DNA of 64,000 nt from CAZSXU01 sp964610505 (lineage in GTDB: Bacteria > Arandabacterota > Arandabacteria > JAGLYR01), in contig CAZSXU010000010.1 in NCBI GenBank assembly GCA_964610505.1, positions 57,304-121,303 of the forward strand, read 5' to 3'. This document shows positions 1-9,436 of the stretch, piece after piece. How positions within the stretch are numbered: the first letter of the stretch is position 1; every line of letters begins with the position of its first letter. Below the pieces are notes generated by a model. It was not told the DNA's origin. It did no database searches and worked only from the letters and a program-made list of their open reading frames with translations. The position numbers were made by a program, and so were the translations under genes.

Positions 1-324
1 CTCCCGCCGGCACCGCCGCCGCCCGTGGGGGAATTCGAGGAGTTTCTGCCCTTCGATACGATGCCCGTGCCGCTCCATGTCGAGACGCCCAAATATCCGG
101 ATCTTGCGAGAAGGGCGGATCTTGAAGGCTCGGTGGATGTGATGATTAAGATTGACGAAAAGGGACGCGTGGTTCAAGCGCGGGTCGTCAAGTCCACAGC
201 GGAGGTCTTCAACGATGCGGCAATCGAGGCGGCGTACAAGTGCAGATTTAAACCGGCGCTCCAGAGAGACGTGCCCGTCCCGTGCCGAATTTCGATTCCG
301 TTTCGGTTTACGCTCCGGCACTAG
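1..324 (+). CDS. tonB: Energy transducer TonB, C-terminal part (5' end outside window)
   Basis: The open frame runs in from the left edge. It begins with a proline-rich stretch (LPPAPPPPV), as expected of the periplasm-spanning linker of TonB, and continues into a TonB C-terminal domain of about 90 residues. Family marks are the YPDLARRADLEGSVDV strand and the FNDAAIEAAYKCRFKPA helix, which match the usual YP..A...G..G.V.V and A...W.F.PA pattern. TonB passes energy from the inner-membrane ExbB/ExbD motor to outer-membrane receptors. An internal GTG at 25 exists, but the in-frame proline linker upstream argues against it as the start. The gene ends just before a strong terminator, so it is probably the last gene of its operon. 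Confidence 0.85.
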   Translation, partial: LPPAPPPPVGEFEEFLPFDTMPVPLHVETPKYPDLARRADLEGSVDVMIKIDEKGRVVQARVVKSTAEVFNDAAIEAAYKCRFKPALQRDVPVPCRISIPFRFTLRH

Positions 325-410
325 GATCGGTCGTCCCAGAAGCAGAAGGGTGGCGCCATGGGGAGGGAGAGCGCCTGGGCTGACGCGGGTGTGAGTGAGG
401 CGGCGTATGG

Positions 411-447
411 CGAGGCAGGGTGCGAAACGCACCCTGCCTCGTTTTTT
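411..447 (+). terminator. Rho-independent terminator after tonB
   Basis: A perfect 14-bp stem (CGAGGCAGGGTGCG and its complement) closes a three-base AAA loop and is followed directly by six T residues. It separates tonB from the next transcription unit. Confidence 0.93.
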
Positions 448-557
448 CTTGAATGCGTGCGGCGATGTGGGGTAACACAAGAGGGAAACGGCGAGAGAGG
501 CCGGGGCCGGTATTGGACCCCGAGGTCGATGTTTCAAATTGCCGGGAGGCGCTGCTG

Positions 558-1298
558 ATGAACTCGGATGAAACCATTAGGCAGGAAAAAGAGTATGTAG
601 AGGAGGAGGGAAGCCTCGGATTCGCGGATCGGGTCCTCTCGGTGTTCATTGCACCCCGCGAGGTTTGCCGAAGCCTGATGAAGCGGCCCGAGTGGCTTCG
701 AGCCCTGGTCGTGGTGGCCGTCGTGATAGGCATCACGGCGATTCTGGTAACTCAGGAGAACGCAACCTTCACGCGCGACATGATGAACCAGGCGGGCCGT
801 GTGGAGCTGACCGAAGAGCAGCTGGCCCGAATGAGTGAGGTATCCACGCGAGCGTACGTTACGCGAGGACTGGGCGGCGTTTTTTGGAGCGTGGTCCAGG
901 CGCTTCTCTTCTCGTTGGTCTTGTTCCTCTGCGGGAAGGGGTTGGGGGCGAAGGCGAAGTTCAAACAGGTGTTTTCGATCGTCGCGTACTCGGGCCTGAT
1001 CGGGGCTCTGGGAGCCGTCGTGATGGCTGCAGTCGTCAAGCTGACGGGCACCTTTCCGGTCGAAACGTCTCTGGGAGTACTCGCCGGAGACTCCTACTGG
1101 TCTCTGACGAGGGTGGCGCTCAGCAATTTCGAGATCTTCTGGGTCTGGCAGCTGGCGTTCCTGACTCTTGGCCTCGCCGTGGTTGAAGGTTTCTCCATGG
1201 GCAAGGCAGTGTTCACGACCGTCGTTCTCTTTCTGCTTCGACTTGCGGTTCTCCTGGGGATTACGGCGGCCACGCGCGGGATTCTGGGTATCGCGTGA
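558..1298 (+). CDS. Yip1-family integral membrane protein
   Basis: A 246-residue protein with a charged N-terminal tail and about five hydrophobic segments, the first near residues 47-67 (start WLRALVVVAVV). The pattern of a short amphipathic lead, a TM segment, an acidic loop and then four TM segments fits the bacterial Yip1 domain family, whose function in bacteria is unknown. The ATG at 558 was chosen because GGGAGG lies eight bases upstream; the same frame is open for another 35 codons but those residues are not hydrophobic or conserved in style. It precedes the TolC operon by about 65 bases and may be co-transcribed with it. Confidence 0.75.
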   Translation: MNSDETIRQEKEYVEEEGSLGFADRVLSVFIAPREVCRSLMKRPEWLRALVVVAVVIGITAILVTQENATFTRDMMNQAGRVELTEEQLARMSEVSTRAYVTRGLGGVFWSVVQALLFSLVLFLCGKGLGAKAKFKQVFSIVAYSGLIGALGAVVMAAVVKLTGTFPVETSLGVLAGDSYWSLTRVALSNFEIFWVWQLAFLTLGLAVVEGFSMGKAVFTTVVLFLLRLAVLLGITAATRGILGIA

Positions 1299-1362
1299 GT
1301 CACGAGTTGCGATGGAAAAAGGGCCAGGAGAAGACCAAGACCTCTGAGGAAGGAGTTCGAGC

Positions 1363-2733
1363 ATGCCGGGTCTTTGCGTGCGGTCAGATCGATTCGGGAG
1401 GTGGCGAGGTCGCGTTTCGGCGTGTGTTATTGCCGGGGTGCTGACGTGTCTTGCCTTGGGATCGGCAACGGGGAAGGACTGGAGCGATCTGGAAAGCCGA
1501 AATCTTACTCTTCAAGAGTGCATTTCCATTGCCAGAGAGAACAATCCCTCACTGGCCAGATCGGCTGCGGGTGTCCGTAGCGCCGAAGCGGGCGTGATGC
1601 AGGCATGGTCGGGGGTTCTGCCGACAATTCGGAACAGTTCGAGCTACTACCGCTTTGACGACGAAAGGCTGTACCTCACGGGACTCCGGCTGGATCAGTC
1701 AAAGGTGCGGTACTCAAACATGCTGAGCGTGCAGCAGACACTGTTTGAAGGCGGCGGTAACCTGGCCCGGATCTCGAGTGCCCGATCGGGTCGAGGGGCT
1801 GCGCAGAACGACTATCACGACAGTCGGCAGGACCTGGACCTGCAGGTCAAGAGCCGGTACATCGAGTTGCTCCAGGCCAAGGCCCTCCTGAGCGTGCGGC
1901 AGGAAACCGTGGACCTCAGCCAGCAGCATGTGAACAGCGCGGAAGCCTTCTACCGAGCGGGAGAGAAGACCCGGGCGGATGTCCTGCGAGCCAGAGTGGA
2001 GCTTTCCCAGAACGAGCTGGAGTTGATCTCGGCACGCAACGCAGTGAAAGGCGCCCGGGCCAACCTGGCGTACGTGCTGGGCGTTCCTGTCGGGCTGAAC
2101 ATCGATGTCGATGTGCTGCCCGAACCGGGTGCCCCGGTCCAGGGCGATCCGGATGCGGATCTGGACGAGGCCGTCAAGAACCATCCTCTTCTTCGGGCCC
2201 GCCAATGTTCGATCCGGAGCGCAAAGGCGGACATTCGCGACGCCAAGAGCGGCCGCTGGCCTTCGGTCAGTGCCTCCTGGGACTACCAGTGGAACGATTT
2301 CGCGTGGCCGCGGTTCAGCGGCCCGGACCACAGGTGGGGGGAGAACGATGAGTGGTGGTTTCGTGTCTCTATGGGGTTCAACATCTTTGACGGCCGCCTG
2401 ACCAAATCCAACATCCGCCAGGCGGAAGCAGGATTGGAGCTGGCCAGCGAAGACTATCGCCAGGCGTTAAGCGACATCATGATCGGGGTCAAGCAGGCGC
2501 ACCTGGACCTGATCGAGGCGGAGGAGAGAATCCGCGCGGCCGGGGAAGGCGTTTCGCTGGCCGAAGAGGACCGGCGACTGCAGGAGGAGCGGTACCGCCT
2601 GGGCGAGGGCACCCTTCTGGAGCTCAATGACGCCCTGGTGGCATTGACCAATGCGCGCGTTTCAAAGATCACGGCAACGTACGATTATCACTTGGCCGAA
2701 GCGCGGCTGGATCGGGCCGTTGGGAGGGATTGA
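1363..2733 (+). CDS. TolC-family outer-membrane efflux protein
   Basis: A 456-residue protein with a signal peptide (about residues 15-37, positively charged then hydrophobic, ending near SATGK). It carries the duplicated OEP organisation: NLTLQECISIARENNPSL opens the first repeat and long alpha-helical stretches follow. Such proteins form the trimeric outer-membrane channel of tripartite efflux pumps. The ATG follows AGGAAGGAG. Its TGA stop overlaps the ATG of the adaptor gene (TGATG), so the two are translationally coupled. The operon order outer channel, adaptor, ATPase, permeases indicates a MacAB-TolC type exporter. Confidence 0.9.
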   Translation: MPGLCVRSDRFGRWRGRVSACVIAGVLTCLALGSATGKDWSDLESRNLTLQECISIARENNPSLARSAAGVRSAEAGVMQAWSGVLPTIRNSSSYYRFDDERLYLTGLRLDQSKVRYSNMLSVQQTLFEGGGNLARISSARSGRGAAQNDYHDSRQDLDLQVKSRYIELLQAKALLSVRQETVDLSQQHVNSAEAFYRAGEKTRADVLRARVELSQNELELISARNAVKGARANLAYVLGVPVGLNIDVDVLPEPGAPVQGDPDADLDEAVKNHPLLRARQCSIRSAKADIRDAKSGRWPSVSASWDYQWNDFAWPRFSGPDHRWGENDEWWFRVSMGFNIFDGRLTKSNIRQAEAGLELASEDYRQALSDIMIGVKQAHLDLIEAEERIRAAGEGVSLAEEDRRLQEERYRLGEGTLLELNDALVALTNARVSKITATYDYHLAEARLDRAVGRD

Positions 2734-4064
2734 TGGCTGCGCAGTCTGCATCTGGAGCGCAGATCACATCTGCGGCGCAAACCCCATCCTCGGGTGGTGG
2801 GGGGAGGAGAGCGAAAACACGAAAGCGGGCGCTGTTGTTGATCGCCGGGCTCGTGGTCGTTGTGGTCGGAATCGTCCTCGTGAACAAGAAATACGGTGGA
2901 CCGGCCGCGGCCAAGGTGTATGCCGCTGAAGTCAAGAGAGGGACGATTGAGGCGACGGTATCCGGCCCGGGCTATGTGGTGCCCGAGAAGCAGGTCAAGA
3001 TCAGCTCCGGGGTGATGGGGCGAATTGTCCATTTGGCCGTCCGCGAGGGGCAGATGGTCTCGGAGGGGGATCTTCTTCTTCAGATCGACAGCACCCAGTA
3101 CGCGGCTCGAGTGAGAGAAGTCGAGGGTTCGCTCGAGGGAGCGCAATCGTACGTCCGTCTCCAGGAAGTCCGCCTTAACAAGCTCGAGACGGAACTGCAC
3201 CGCCAGCGCCAACTGCGCTCCGATCAGCTCGTCTCGGAGAAGGAGATTCAGGCGATCGAGGCCGATGTGAAGGTGGCCCGGGCGGAATTGGCCTCGGCCC
3301 GCCATAGAGTCACGGAGACAGAGGCCCGGCTGGCTTCCACCCGGGACGATCTTCGCAAGACCACCATTGTTTCGCCCCTGGCGGGCGTCGTATCCTCGCT
3401 GGACGTCGAGGAGGGGGAGATCGCCATCGTCGGTACGATGAACTACGCGGGGACGATTCTGATGGCCATCTCCGATCTCTCGCAGATGGAGGTGGAAGCC
3501 GAGATCGACGAGACGGACGTCCTCGACGTCGGGCTCGGCCAGGAAGCCAAGGTCTACGTGGATGCACTCGGGGACAGCGCGCTGGCAGGTACGGTGATCG
3601 ACATCGCCAGCTCGGCCCATACGAAAGGATCGGGAACCGTTGAGGAGGCCACGAATTTCTGGGTTCGAGTGCGGATTGGCGGTGAACCGAAGACGTTGAA
3701 GCCCGGAATGAGCGCGAACGTGGAAATCCGGACCGCCACGAAGACGGATGTTCTGTCGCTGCCGATTCAGGCGGTCGTGAAAAGAGAATTCGCCCATGAG
3801 TCGGAGTCGGCGGAACCGGACTCTTTGAGCGATGAGGCGAAGGAGGAAACCGAGGGCGTGTTCGTGGTTGAGGAGGAAAAGGCCGTCTTTCGACCCATCG
3901 AGACAGGAATCAGCGACGAGACCGATATTGTGGTCATGTCGGGTGTTCAGGAAGGCGATCGCGTGGTGACGGGGCCCTACAAGGTTCTGGCGAGGCTGGA
4001 AACCGACCGCAGGGTGCGGGTTGTGGAAGAAGAGGGAGACACGGACCGTGCTGATCGAGATTAG
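2733..4064 (+). CDS. MacA/HlyD-type periplasmic adaptor subunit
   Basis: A 443-residue membrane-fusion protein. A cytoplasmic N-terminus is followed by a TM anchor at about residues 32-54 (LLLIAGLVVVVVGIVLV). The barrel-sandwich half-motif then reads GRIVHLAVREGQMVSEGDLL, followed by a helical hairpin (about 115-205) and the returning half VSPLAGVVSSLDVEEGEIA. It links the inner-membrane ABC permease to the TolC channel. A long acidic insert (about 355-380) precedes the C-terminal domain. The ATG overlaps the tolC stop and has GGGAGGG just upstream. The last 17 bases overlap the ATPase gene. Confidence 0.9.
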   Translation: MAAQSASGAQITSAAQTPSSGGGGRRAKTRKRALLLIAGLVVVVVGIVLVNKKYGGPAAAKVYAAEVKRGTIEATVSGPGYVVPEKQVKISSGVMGRIVHLAVREGQMVSEGDLLLQIDSTQYAARVREVEGSLEGAQSYVRLQEVRLNKLETELHRQRQLRSDQLVSEKEIQAIEADVKVARAELASARHRVTETEARLASTRDDLRKTTIVSPLAGVVSSLDVEEGEIAIVGTMNYAGTILMAISDLSQMEVEAEIDETDVLDVGLGQEAKVYVDALGDSALAGTVIDIASSAHTKGSGTVEEATNFWVRVRIGGEPKTLKPGMSANVEIRTATKTDVLSLPIQAVVKREFAHESESAEPDSLSDEAKEETEGVFVVEEEKAVFRPIETGISDETDIVVMSGVQEGDRVVTGPYKVLARLETDRRVRVVEEEGDTDRADRD

Positions 4065-4746
4065 CGATTTGGCGAAGACATACGAGGTAGGTCTCGAACG
4101 AGTCCACGCGCTGCGCGGGATTTCTCTCTCGATCGAAGCAAATGAGTACGTGGCGGTGATGGGGCCTTCGGGTTCGGGCAAGTCGACCCTGATGAACATC
4201 CTGGGATGTCTCGACACCCCGACGGGAGGACGGTACCGTCTTGAAAACACCCTCGTCTCTTCGCTCTCGGACGACGAATTGGCCAGGATACGAAACCGCA
4301 AGATCGGTTTCGTGTTCCAGACCTTCAACCTTCTGCCCCGGGCCGACGCGCTACACAACGTCGAGCTTCCTCTGGTCTATGCGGGCATGAGTCCGACCGA
4401 GAGGCGCGAGCGAGCGCTCGCCGCACTGGAGTCGGTGGGCCTATCCGACCGTTCGCACCATCGACCCAACGAGCTCTCGGGTGGGCAGCGCCAAAGGGTC
4501 GCCATCGCCCGGGCGCTCGTCAATCGGCCTTCCATCATCCTCGCCGACGAGCCCACGGGTAACCTGGACAGCACCACGGGAGAAGAGATCCTGACCGTCT
4601 TCCGGCGCCTCCATACGATGGGCAACACGATCATCATCGTGACCCACGAGGCCTACATCGCAGAGCAAACGCACCGAATCATCCGTCTCTTGGACGGGCG
4701 GATCGAGGAGGATCACACGCTCTCAACTTCATCGACGCCGTCATGA
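4048..4746 (+). CDS. MacB/LolD-type ABC transporter ATP-binding protein
   Basis: A 232-residue ATPase. The Walker A site is GPSGSGKST (residues 39-47), the signature is LSGGQRQRVAIARAL, and Walker B is IILADEPTGNLD. It also has a Q-loop (FVFQTFNLLP) and the switch His in IIVTHE. The FNLLPR and ADEPTGNLD wording is typical of the MacB/LolD/FtsE group, which drives mechanotransmission rather than substrate passage across the membrane. A GTG at 4048 with AGAGGGAG nine bases upstream is preferred to the TTG at 4021. The gene overlaps the adaptor gene by 17 bases and its stop shares ATGA with the first permease. Confidence 0.92.
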   Translation: MLIEISDLAKTYEVGLERVHALRGISLSIEANEYVAVMGPSGSGKSTLMNILGCLDTPTGGRYRLENTLVSSLSDDELARIRNRKIGFVFQTFNLLPRADALHNVELPLVYAGMSPTERRERALAALESVGLSDRSHHRPNELSGGQRQRVAIARALVNRPSIILADEPTGNLDSTTGEEILTVFRRLHTMGNTIIIVTHEAYIAEQTHRIIRLLDGRIEEDHTLSTSSTPS

Positions 4747-5957
4747 TGCTCACCGAACAGGTCAGGATCGGGCTCTCGGCCCTTCGAATGAACCGCGGAA
4801 GGGCGGGTCTCACCATGCTCGGCGTGGTGATCGGCCTGGCGGCCGTGATCGCGCTGGTGTCCTTCATGCAGGGTCTGAACCGCTACGTGGAAGGCCTCTT
4901 CGGGGAAATGGGGTCTCTCACTTTCGTCGTCCAGAAGGCGGGTATCGTTACCGACCTCGATGCCTACCTGGAGTCCCTCCAGCGCAAAGACTTCACCATC
5001 GAAGACGCGAACGCAATCAAGGGGTGCCGGCATGTGGAATTCGTCTCGCCCACCGTCGCCGGCCTCCGCAGTGTGAAACGCGGAAGATACCGGGCGAAGG
5101 ACGTCTGGGTTACCGGGACGACCTCGGATTTTGGATTGATGGGCGATACGGAGATGGACCAGGGACGCTACATCTCGGAAGTGGACGTCTCGCACCGGCG
5201 GGCCATCTGCGTTCTCGGATCGGAGGTGGCGGAAAAGGTGTTCCGAGGCGAGGATCCCCTGGGCGAATGGGTGCGCGTGGGCGCGCATCGGTTCAAGGTC
5301 GTCGGCGTAGAGAAGGAGAGGGGCAGCATCCTGGGATTCTCGCAGGACAGCCGCGTGGCGATTCCGATCACCACGTATGAAAAGATCTTTGGCCGGCGTT
5401 CCGACTTGAGTATCACCGTCCAGGCTGTCGATCAGGAACAGATGGATCTGGCCATGGAGGAAGTGACGCGTGTCATGAGGAGGAGGCGGGGAGTGGCGGG
5501 GGACGAGCCGAATGATTTCGCGATCCTGACCTCGGACGTTCTCGTGAGCGCATGGAAGGCCCTCAGCTCGGGGGCTCTGATCGCCCTCGTCGGGGTGGGC
5601 GCGATTGCGCTGGGGGTTGCAGGAATCGGGATCATGAACATCATGTTGGTGTCGGTCCGGGAACGAACGCGAGAAATCGGCCTGCGCAAGGCACTGGGGG
5701 CGACGCGGGGCGATATTCTTCGCCAGTTTTTGGTCGAGTCGGGCCTGCTCTGTTTGATCGGCGGGCTGGTGGGAGTGGTCGTGGGGGTAACGCTCGCGCG
5801 ATTGATCACATGGCGTTTTCACTTCCCGTCGGCGGTGTCGCTGGGAGCCGTGGTCGTGGGGTTGTTTGTGGCCCTGAGTGTGGGCCTCTTCTTCGGCATC
5901 TTCCCGGCGGGCAGGGCGGCGAAGATGGATCCCATTCATTGTCTCCGGTACGAGTAG
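4743..5957 (+). CDS. ABC transporter permease, MacB/FtsX type (first copy)
   Basis: A 404-residue permease with the MacB plan minus the ATPase: one N-terminal TM segment (about 20-40, TMLGVVIGLAAVIALVSF), a large periplasmic MacB_PCD domain, then three C-terminal TM segments forming the FtsX domain. The FtsX motif VRERTREIGLRKALGA is present. The start overlaps the ATPase stop (ATGA). A second homologous permease lies directly downstream, so the transporter is probably a heterodimer of the two rather than a homodimer. Confidence 0.9.
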   Translation: MMLTEQVRIGLSALRMNRGRAGLTMLGVVIGLAAVIALVSFMQGLNRYVEGLFGEMGSLTFVVQKAGIVTDLDAYLESLQRKDFTIEDANAIKGCRHVEFVSPTVAGLRSVKRGRYRAKDVWVTGTTSDFGLMGDTEMDQGRYISEVDVSHRRAICVLGSEVAEKVFRGEDPLGEWVRVGAHRFKVVGVEKERGSILGFSQDSRVAIPITTYEKIFGRRSDLSITVQAVDQEQMDLAMEEVTRVMRRRRGVAGDEPNDFAILTSDVLVSAWKALSSGALIALVGVGAIALGVAGIGIMNIMLVSVRERTREIGLRKALGATRGDILRQFLVESGLLCLIGGLVGVVVGVTLARLITWRFHFPSAVSLGAVVVGLFVALSVGLFFGIFPAGRAAKMDPIHCLRYE

Positions 5958-5982
5958 CCGTGGAACAACGCGGAGTGTTCGG

Positions 5983-7203
5983 ATGAATCGGCAGGACGTG
6001 TGGGAAAACGCGAAGACGGCCTGGGGATCCTTGGCCTCACACAAGCTCCGGTCCCTGTTGACGACGCTCGGGATCGTGGTCGGGGTGGCGACCGTCGTGG
6101 CCATCGTCTCGATCATTCACGGGCTCAATACCGCGATGGCGGGGCAGGTGGAATCGCTCGGAACGGACGTCATCTTCGTGCGTGCGGCGGAGCCCCAGGA
6201 CAACCGACCCGGAAGTACCGAGCGGGTCCGGAAACTGACCCGCAAGGACGCTGACTTGATTCTGCGGGCCTGCCCCCACGTTGCCAGGGTGGCTCACTAC
6301 CGTGCGTCGGCGGATCGAATTGCCGTCGGAAGCCGGAAAACAGGATACGTCCAGCTGCTGGGAGTCACCCCGGAATTTGGATATGTCAACAAGTATCAGG
6401 TGGATCGCGGTAGGTTCTTGAACGACGTCGACACGGACCGGGGCCGGCGGGTGTGCGTTCTCGGGGAGAGCATCGAGCGGAGTTTGTTCCGGGAGCGATC
6501 GGCCGTCGGTGAGCATGTTCAGATCGAGGGTCGAAGGTTCCTGGTGGTGGGGGTCTTGGAGAAGAAGGGCCGCTTCATCACGAACGACATGGACGAGATT
6601 GTATTGATTCCCCTTCGGGCCTATGAGAAGCTGAAGGGGACAAGGGGATCGATGCGGATCAATGCGGTGTCTGTCCGTACGGAAGCGCAGGATCTGGCCG
6701 TGGATGAAATCCGGCAGCTGCTGAGGCGCAAGGGCAACATCGAGGAGGGAGCGGAAGAGGATTTTCAGATCCTCACCCAGGCGTCATTGATGGAGACCTA
6801 CCACAGCATCACGCGGATCGGGTACTGGGTCATTCGAGTGGTGGCGTCGATCTCCCTACTGGTGGGAGGCATCGGAATCATGAACATCATGCTTGTCACC
6901 GTTACGGAGCGAACGCGAGAAATCGGAATTCGCAAAGCCCTCGGCGCGCGCTCGCGCGACGTACTGCTTCAGTTCCTGATCGAAGCCTTGGCGCTGAGCG
7001 CCGCGGGTGGTATTCTGGGCATGGGCCTGGGAGCGCTTCTGGGAGGACTGGTGAGGTTGGCGTCTCCTTTGCCCGCGGCTGTTCCCGCATGGGCATTGGG
7101 GCTAGCTTTCGGGGTGTGTTCCGCCGTGGGTCTTTTCTTCGGGGTCTACCCGGCGATGCGAGCCGCGAGGATGAACCCCGTCGAGGCACTGCGTCATGAG
7201 TAG
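5983..7203 (+). CDS. ABC transporter permease, MacB/FtsX type (second copy)
   Basis: A 406-residue paralogue of the preceding permease with the same layout: N-terminal TM (TTLGIVVGVATVVAIVSI), periplasmic domain, and an FtsX domain with TERTREIGIRKALGA. The ATG at 5983 has CGGAG upstream; the frame is open further 5' but overlaps the first permease. The two copies differ mainly in the periplasmic domain, consistent with distinct roles in a heterodimeric complex with the single ATPase. The 3' end overlaps the next gene by eight bases. Confidence 0.9.
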   Translation: MNRQDVWENAKTAWGSLASHKLRSLLTTLGIVVGVATVVAIVSIIHGLNTAMAGQVESLGTDVIFVRAAEPQDNRPGSTERVRKLTRKDADLILRACPHVARVAHYRASADRIAVGSRKTGYVQLLGVTPEFGYVNKYQVDRGRFLNDVDTDRGRRVCVLGESIERSLFRERSAVGEHVQIEGRRFLVVGVLEKKGRFITNDMDEIVLIPLRAYEKLKGTRGSMRINAVSVRTEAQDLAVDEIRQLLRRKGNIEEGAEEDFQILTQASLMETYHSITRIGYWVIRVVASISLLVGGIGIMNIMLVTVTERTREIGIRKALGARSRDVLLQFLIEALALSAAGGILGMGLGALLGGLVRLASPLPAAVPAWALGLAFGVCSAVGLFFGVYPAMRAARMNPVEALRHE

Positions 7204-8488
7204 GTTTGACCGTCGGAGCGGTTACGTTGGTGGGGTCCTGATGGCAGCCGTATTATGGCTACCCCAGATGGCGGGGGCAGATCTCGGGGCCTGTCCGAAA
7301 GAGACCCTGGAGCGTCTCCCGATACACGTGCGCCAGGTGCCCAGATTCGAGGCGGATGCTACGTATGTCGCTGAGGCCGATCAGCGGTACCGTTTGGACG
7401 CATGGATCTCGGTCCTGAACGACGACCTGCAGTTTATCCGAAAGGACGAACGCTTTCAGGCCAGGTACGAGGTCACCGTGATCGCCAACGATCGCGGCGG
7501 GAGACAGGCCAAGGGAGATCAGATTCGACGACGACGTTGGGTCGAAAGCTATGAGGAAACGAACCGCGCCGGGGGGGCATCTGCGGAGCGGGTGTCGCTT
7601 GAACTGGCACCGGGTACGTACACGATCGTGTTTCGAGTAAGGGACGTGAATAGCGGCGTGGAGTCGGAGGGCGAGCAACGCGTTGTCCTGCCGAAGCCCG
7701 AATCCGGGCTGTGGCTGAGTAGCCTGAAGTTTCTTGAAGGAGGAAGGGAGCGCGGGGGCCATCTGGGGGACGCGGCGCTCATCGCACGCGCCTATGGAGA
7801 TTCGCTGCCCGTGATGCGGAGCTACGTCGAGGTCTATGGAGCGGGGACATCGGAACAGGCCGTGAAGGTGGAGTATGAAATCGTGAGCGGCAACAACCGG
7901 GTTGCAACAGGTTTCGCTCGGGCCCTGGCGACGCCCGGATTCGGGCGGGGCTACGTGGTTGAAGTCCCCACGGACAGTCTCTCGATCGGGACCTACGGTC
8001 TTCGGGTGGCCGCGCGGCGCGACGACGAACCGGAGGCGACGACCTGCGGGCGATTTCGAGTTCTCTCTTCGGAGGCCCTGTGGTGGCGAGATTTCGACGA
8101 GATGTTGAATCTGCTGAGTTACATCGCAACGAAGCCCGAGTTGGAGAGGCTCAAGGCGGTTCCGGAGGAAAACCGACGAAACGCCTGGGAGGAGTTCTGG
8201 GCGGGAAGGGATCCGACGCCCAACACGGAGCGCAATGAGGTTCGGCGCGAGTTCTTCGAACGGGTGTCGTACGCGAACCAGCATTTTGGGGAGATGATGC
8301 TGAAGGGCTGGCAGACGGACCGCGGGCGAATCTACATCATGGAGGGTCCACCCGACAACATCGAGAGTCATCCCATGGATCTTTCGGGCAAGCCCTGGGA
8401 GGCCTGGTACTACGAGCGGCGGGGCATCGTCTACATTTTCGTGGATCGCAACGGATTCGGACAATACGTGCTGGTTGAAACACGCTAG
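7196..8488 (+). CDS. GWxTD domain-containing secreted protein
   Basis: A 430-residue protein with a signal peptide (MAAVLWLPQMAGADLG near residues 16-31). The C-terminal third holds the motif that names the family, GWQTDRGRIYIMEGPP (about residues 376-391), preceded by a helical segment with WEEFWAGRDPTP. GWxTD proteins are found mainly in Gemmatimonadota, Acidobacteriota and related phyla and have no assigned function. The ATG lies inside ATGAGTAG, overlapping the permease stop, so it is part of the efflux operon. The middle of the protein resembles repeated beta domains, which suggests a periplasmic or outer-membrane role; this is inference. Confidence 0.8.
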   Translation: MSRFDRRSGYVGGVLMAAVLWLPQMAGADLGACPKETLERLPIHVRQVPRFEADATYVAEADQRYRLDAWISVLNDDLQFIRKDERFQARYEVTVIANDRGGRQAKGDQIRRRRWVESYEETNRAGGASAERVSLELAPGTYTIVFRVRDVNSGVESEGEQRVVLPKPESGLWLSSLKFLEGGRERGGHLGDAALIARAYGDSLPVMRSYVEVYGAGTSEQAVKVEYEIVSGNNRVATGFARALATPGFGRGYVVEVPTDSLSIGTYGLRVAARRDDEPEATTCGRFRVLSSEALWWRDFDEMLNLLSYIATKPELERLKAVPEENRRNAWEEFWAGRDPTPNTERNEVRREFFERVSYANQHFGEMMLKGWQTDRGRIYIMEGPPDNIESHPMDLSGKPWEAWYYERRGIVYIFVDRNGFGQYVLVETR

Positions 8489-8616
8489 CGGGCGGGGCGC
8501 CCTTCGGACTGGGTGTGCCGGGTGTGTTGACCGGCCCCCCGCGTTGTGGTAGGCTGCTGCGCGTAGGCGGGGAGACCGGTACCCCGTACCCCTGTGTGGG
8601 GAAAGTGGGGAGAGCC

Positions 8617-9402
8617 ATGGCAGATCAAGTGAAGGAAACACAGGAACGGCGCAGACGGTCCGGGGAAGTTCACGGACTTTACAAGGCCCGCGAGGGATTG
8701 CTTGTGGACGGCGTCTGTTCGGGTCTTGCACTTTACCTGGGAGTGAAGGCGGCCGCCGTCCGAGTCGGGTTTGTCCTCCTGGCATTGGCCGGATTGTCGG
8801 GAGCGCTCCTTTACGTGCTGGCCATGATCTTCATCCCCCGTTTGCCGGCGCAGGAAGGTGTTACGGAAGCAACCAAGGACCCGGAGCGGCCCAGGGGGTG
8901 GCTCCGGATCGTCGGATATGCGGTCGTCATCCTTGGGGCCGTGTTGCTCCTGAGTGAAATGGGCCTTTACCAGTGGAGATTCTGGCGCATCTGGGAACTC
9001 GGGTTCCACGCCACCTGGCCGCTCTTCGTCATCGTTCTGGGCTGGACCCTGGTTGTTCGAGATGAGTCGCCGGCCTATGCGGGGCTCTCTCGACCCGAGG
9101 ACGAGCGCATGATTGCGGGAGTCTGCGCGGGAGTTGGACGGCGTCTGAGTGTCGATGTGTCGGCTGTGAGAGTCGTCTGGGCCTTCCTCACGGTAGCGTC
9201 ATGGGGGGTGGGTGCCGTGGCGTACGGAGCACTGGCGCTTCTGGTGCCGGGAGAGAAGACGGAGGCCGCAGGTGTTGAGACATCCGATCCTCGCCCTTCG
9301 GCGCCGGAGAAGGTGGATCCGCTGAGACCCGAGCCGACGGCGGGCCCGGAGAAAACGGATCCACCCGGATCCGGGTCCAGGGCGGACGACGCACGATCCT
9401 AG
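8617..9402 (+). CDS. Tandem PspC-domain membrane protein
   Basis: A 261-residue protein with two PspC domains. The first is at about residues 18-72 (REGLLVDGVCSGLALYLG then VRVGFVLLALAG). The second is at about 165-215 (DERMIAGVCAGVGRRLSVD then VRVVWAFLTVAS). Two further hydrophobic segments lie between them. PspC domains occur in the phage-shock envelope stress response and in membrane sensors. The last 50 residues are a Pro/Glu/Ser-rich tail. The ATG at 8617 follows GGGGAGAG. No pspA is nearby, so a link to the classical Psp response is not shown. Confidence 0.8.
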   Translation: MADQVKETQERRRRSGEVHGLYKAREGLLVDGVCSGLALYLGVKAAAVRVGFVLLALAGLSGALLYVLAMIFIPRLPAQEGVTEATKDPERPRGWLRIVGYAVVILGAVLLLSEMGLYQWRFWRIWELGFHATWPLFVIVLGWTLVVRDESPAYAGLSRPEDERMIAGVCAGVGRRLSVDVSAVRVVWAFLTVASWGVGAVAYGALALLVPGEKTEAAGVETSDPRPSAPEKVDPLRPEPTAGPEKTDPPGSGSRADDARS

Positions 9403-9436
9403 ATGACAGACGGGTGATCGACAGGTGTTGATCTTC

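Noticed and set aside
2688..4358. 556-residue minus-strand open frame opposite the adaptor and ATPase genes
   Set aside because: Antisense shadow; the plus-strand MacA-type and ATPase proteins have all family motifs, and this frame has none.
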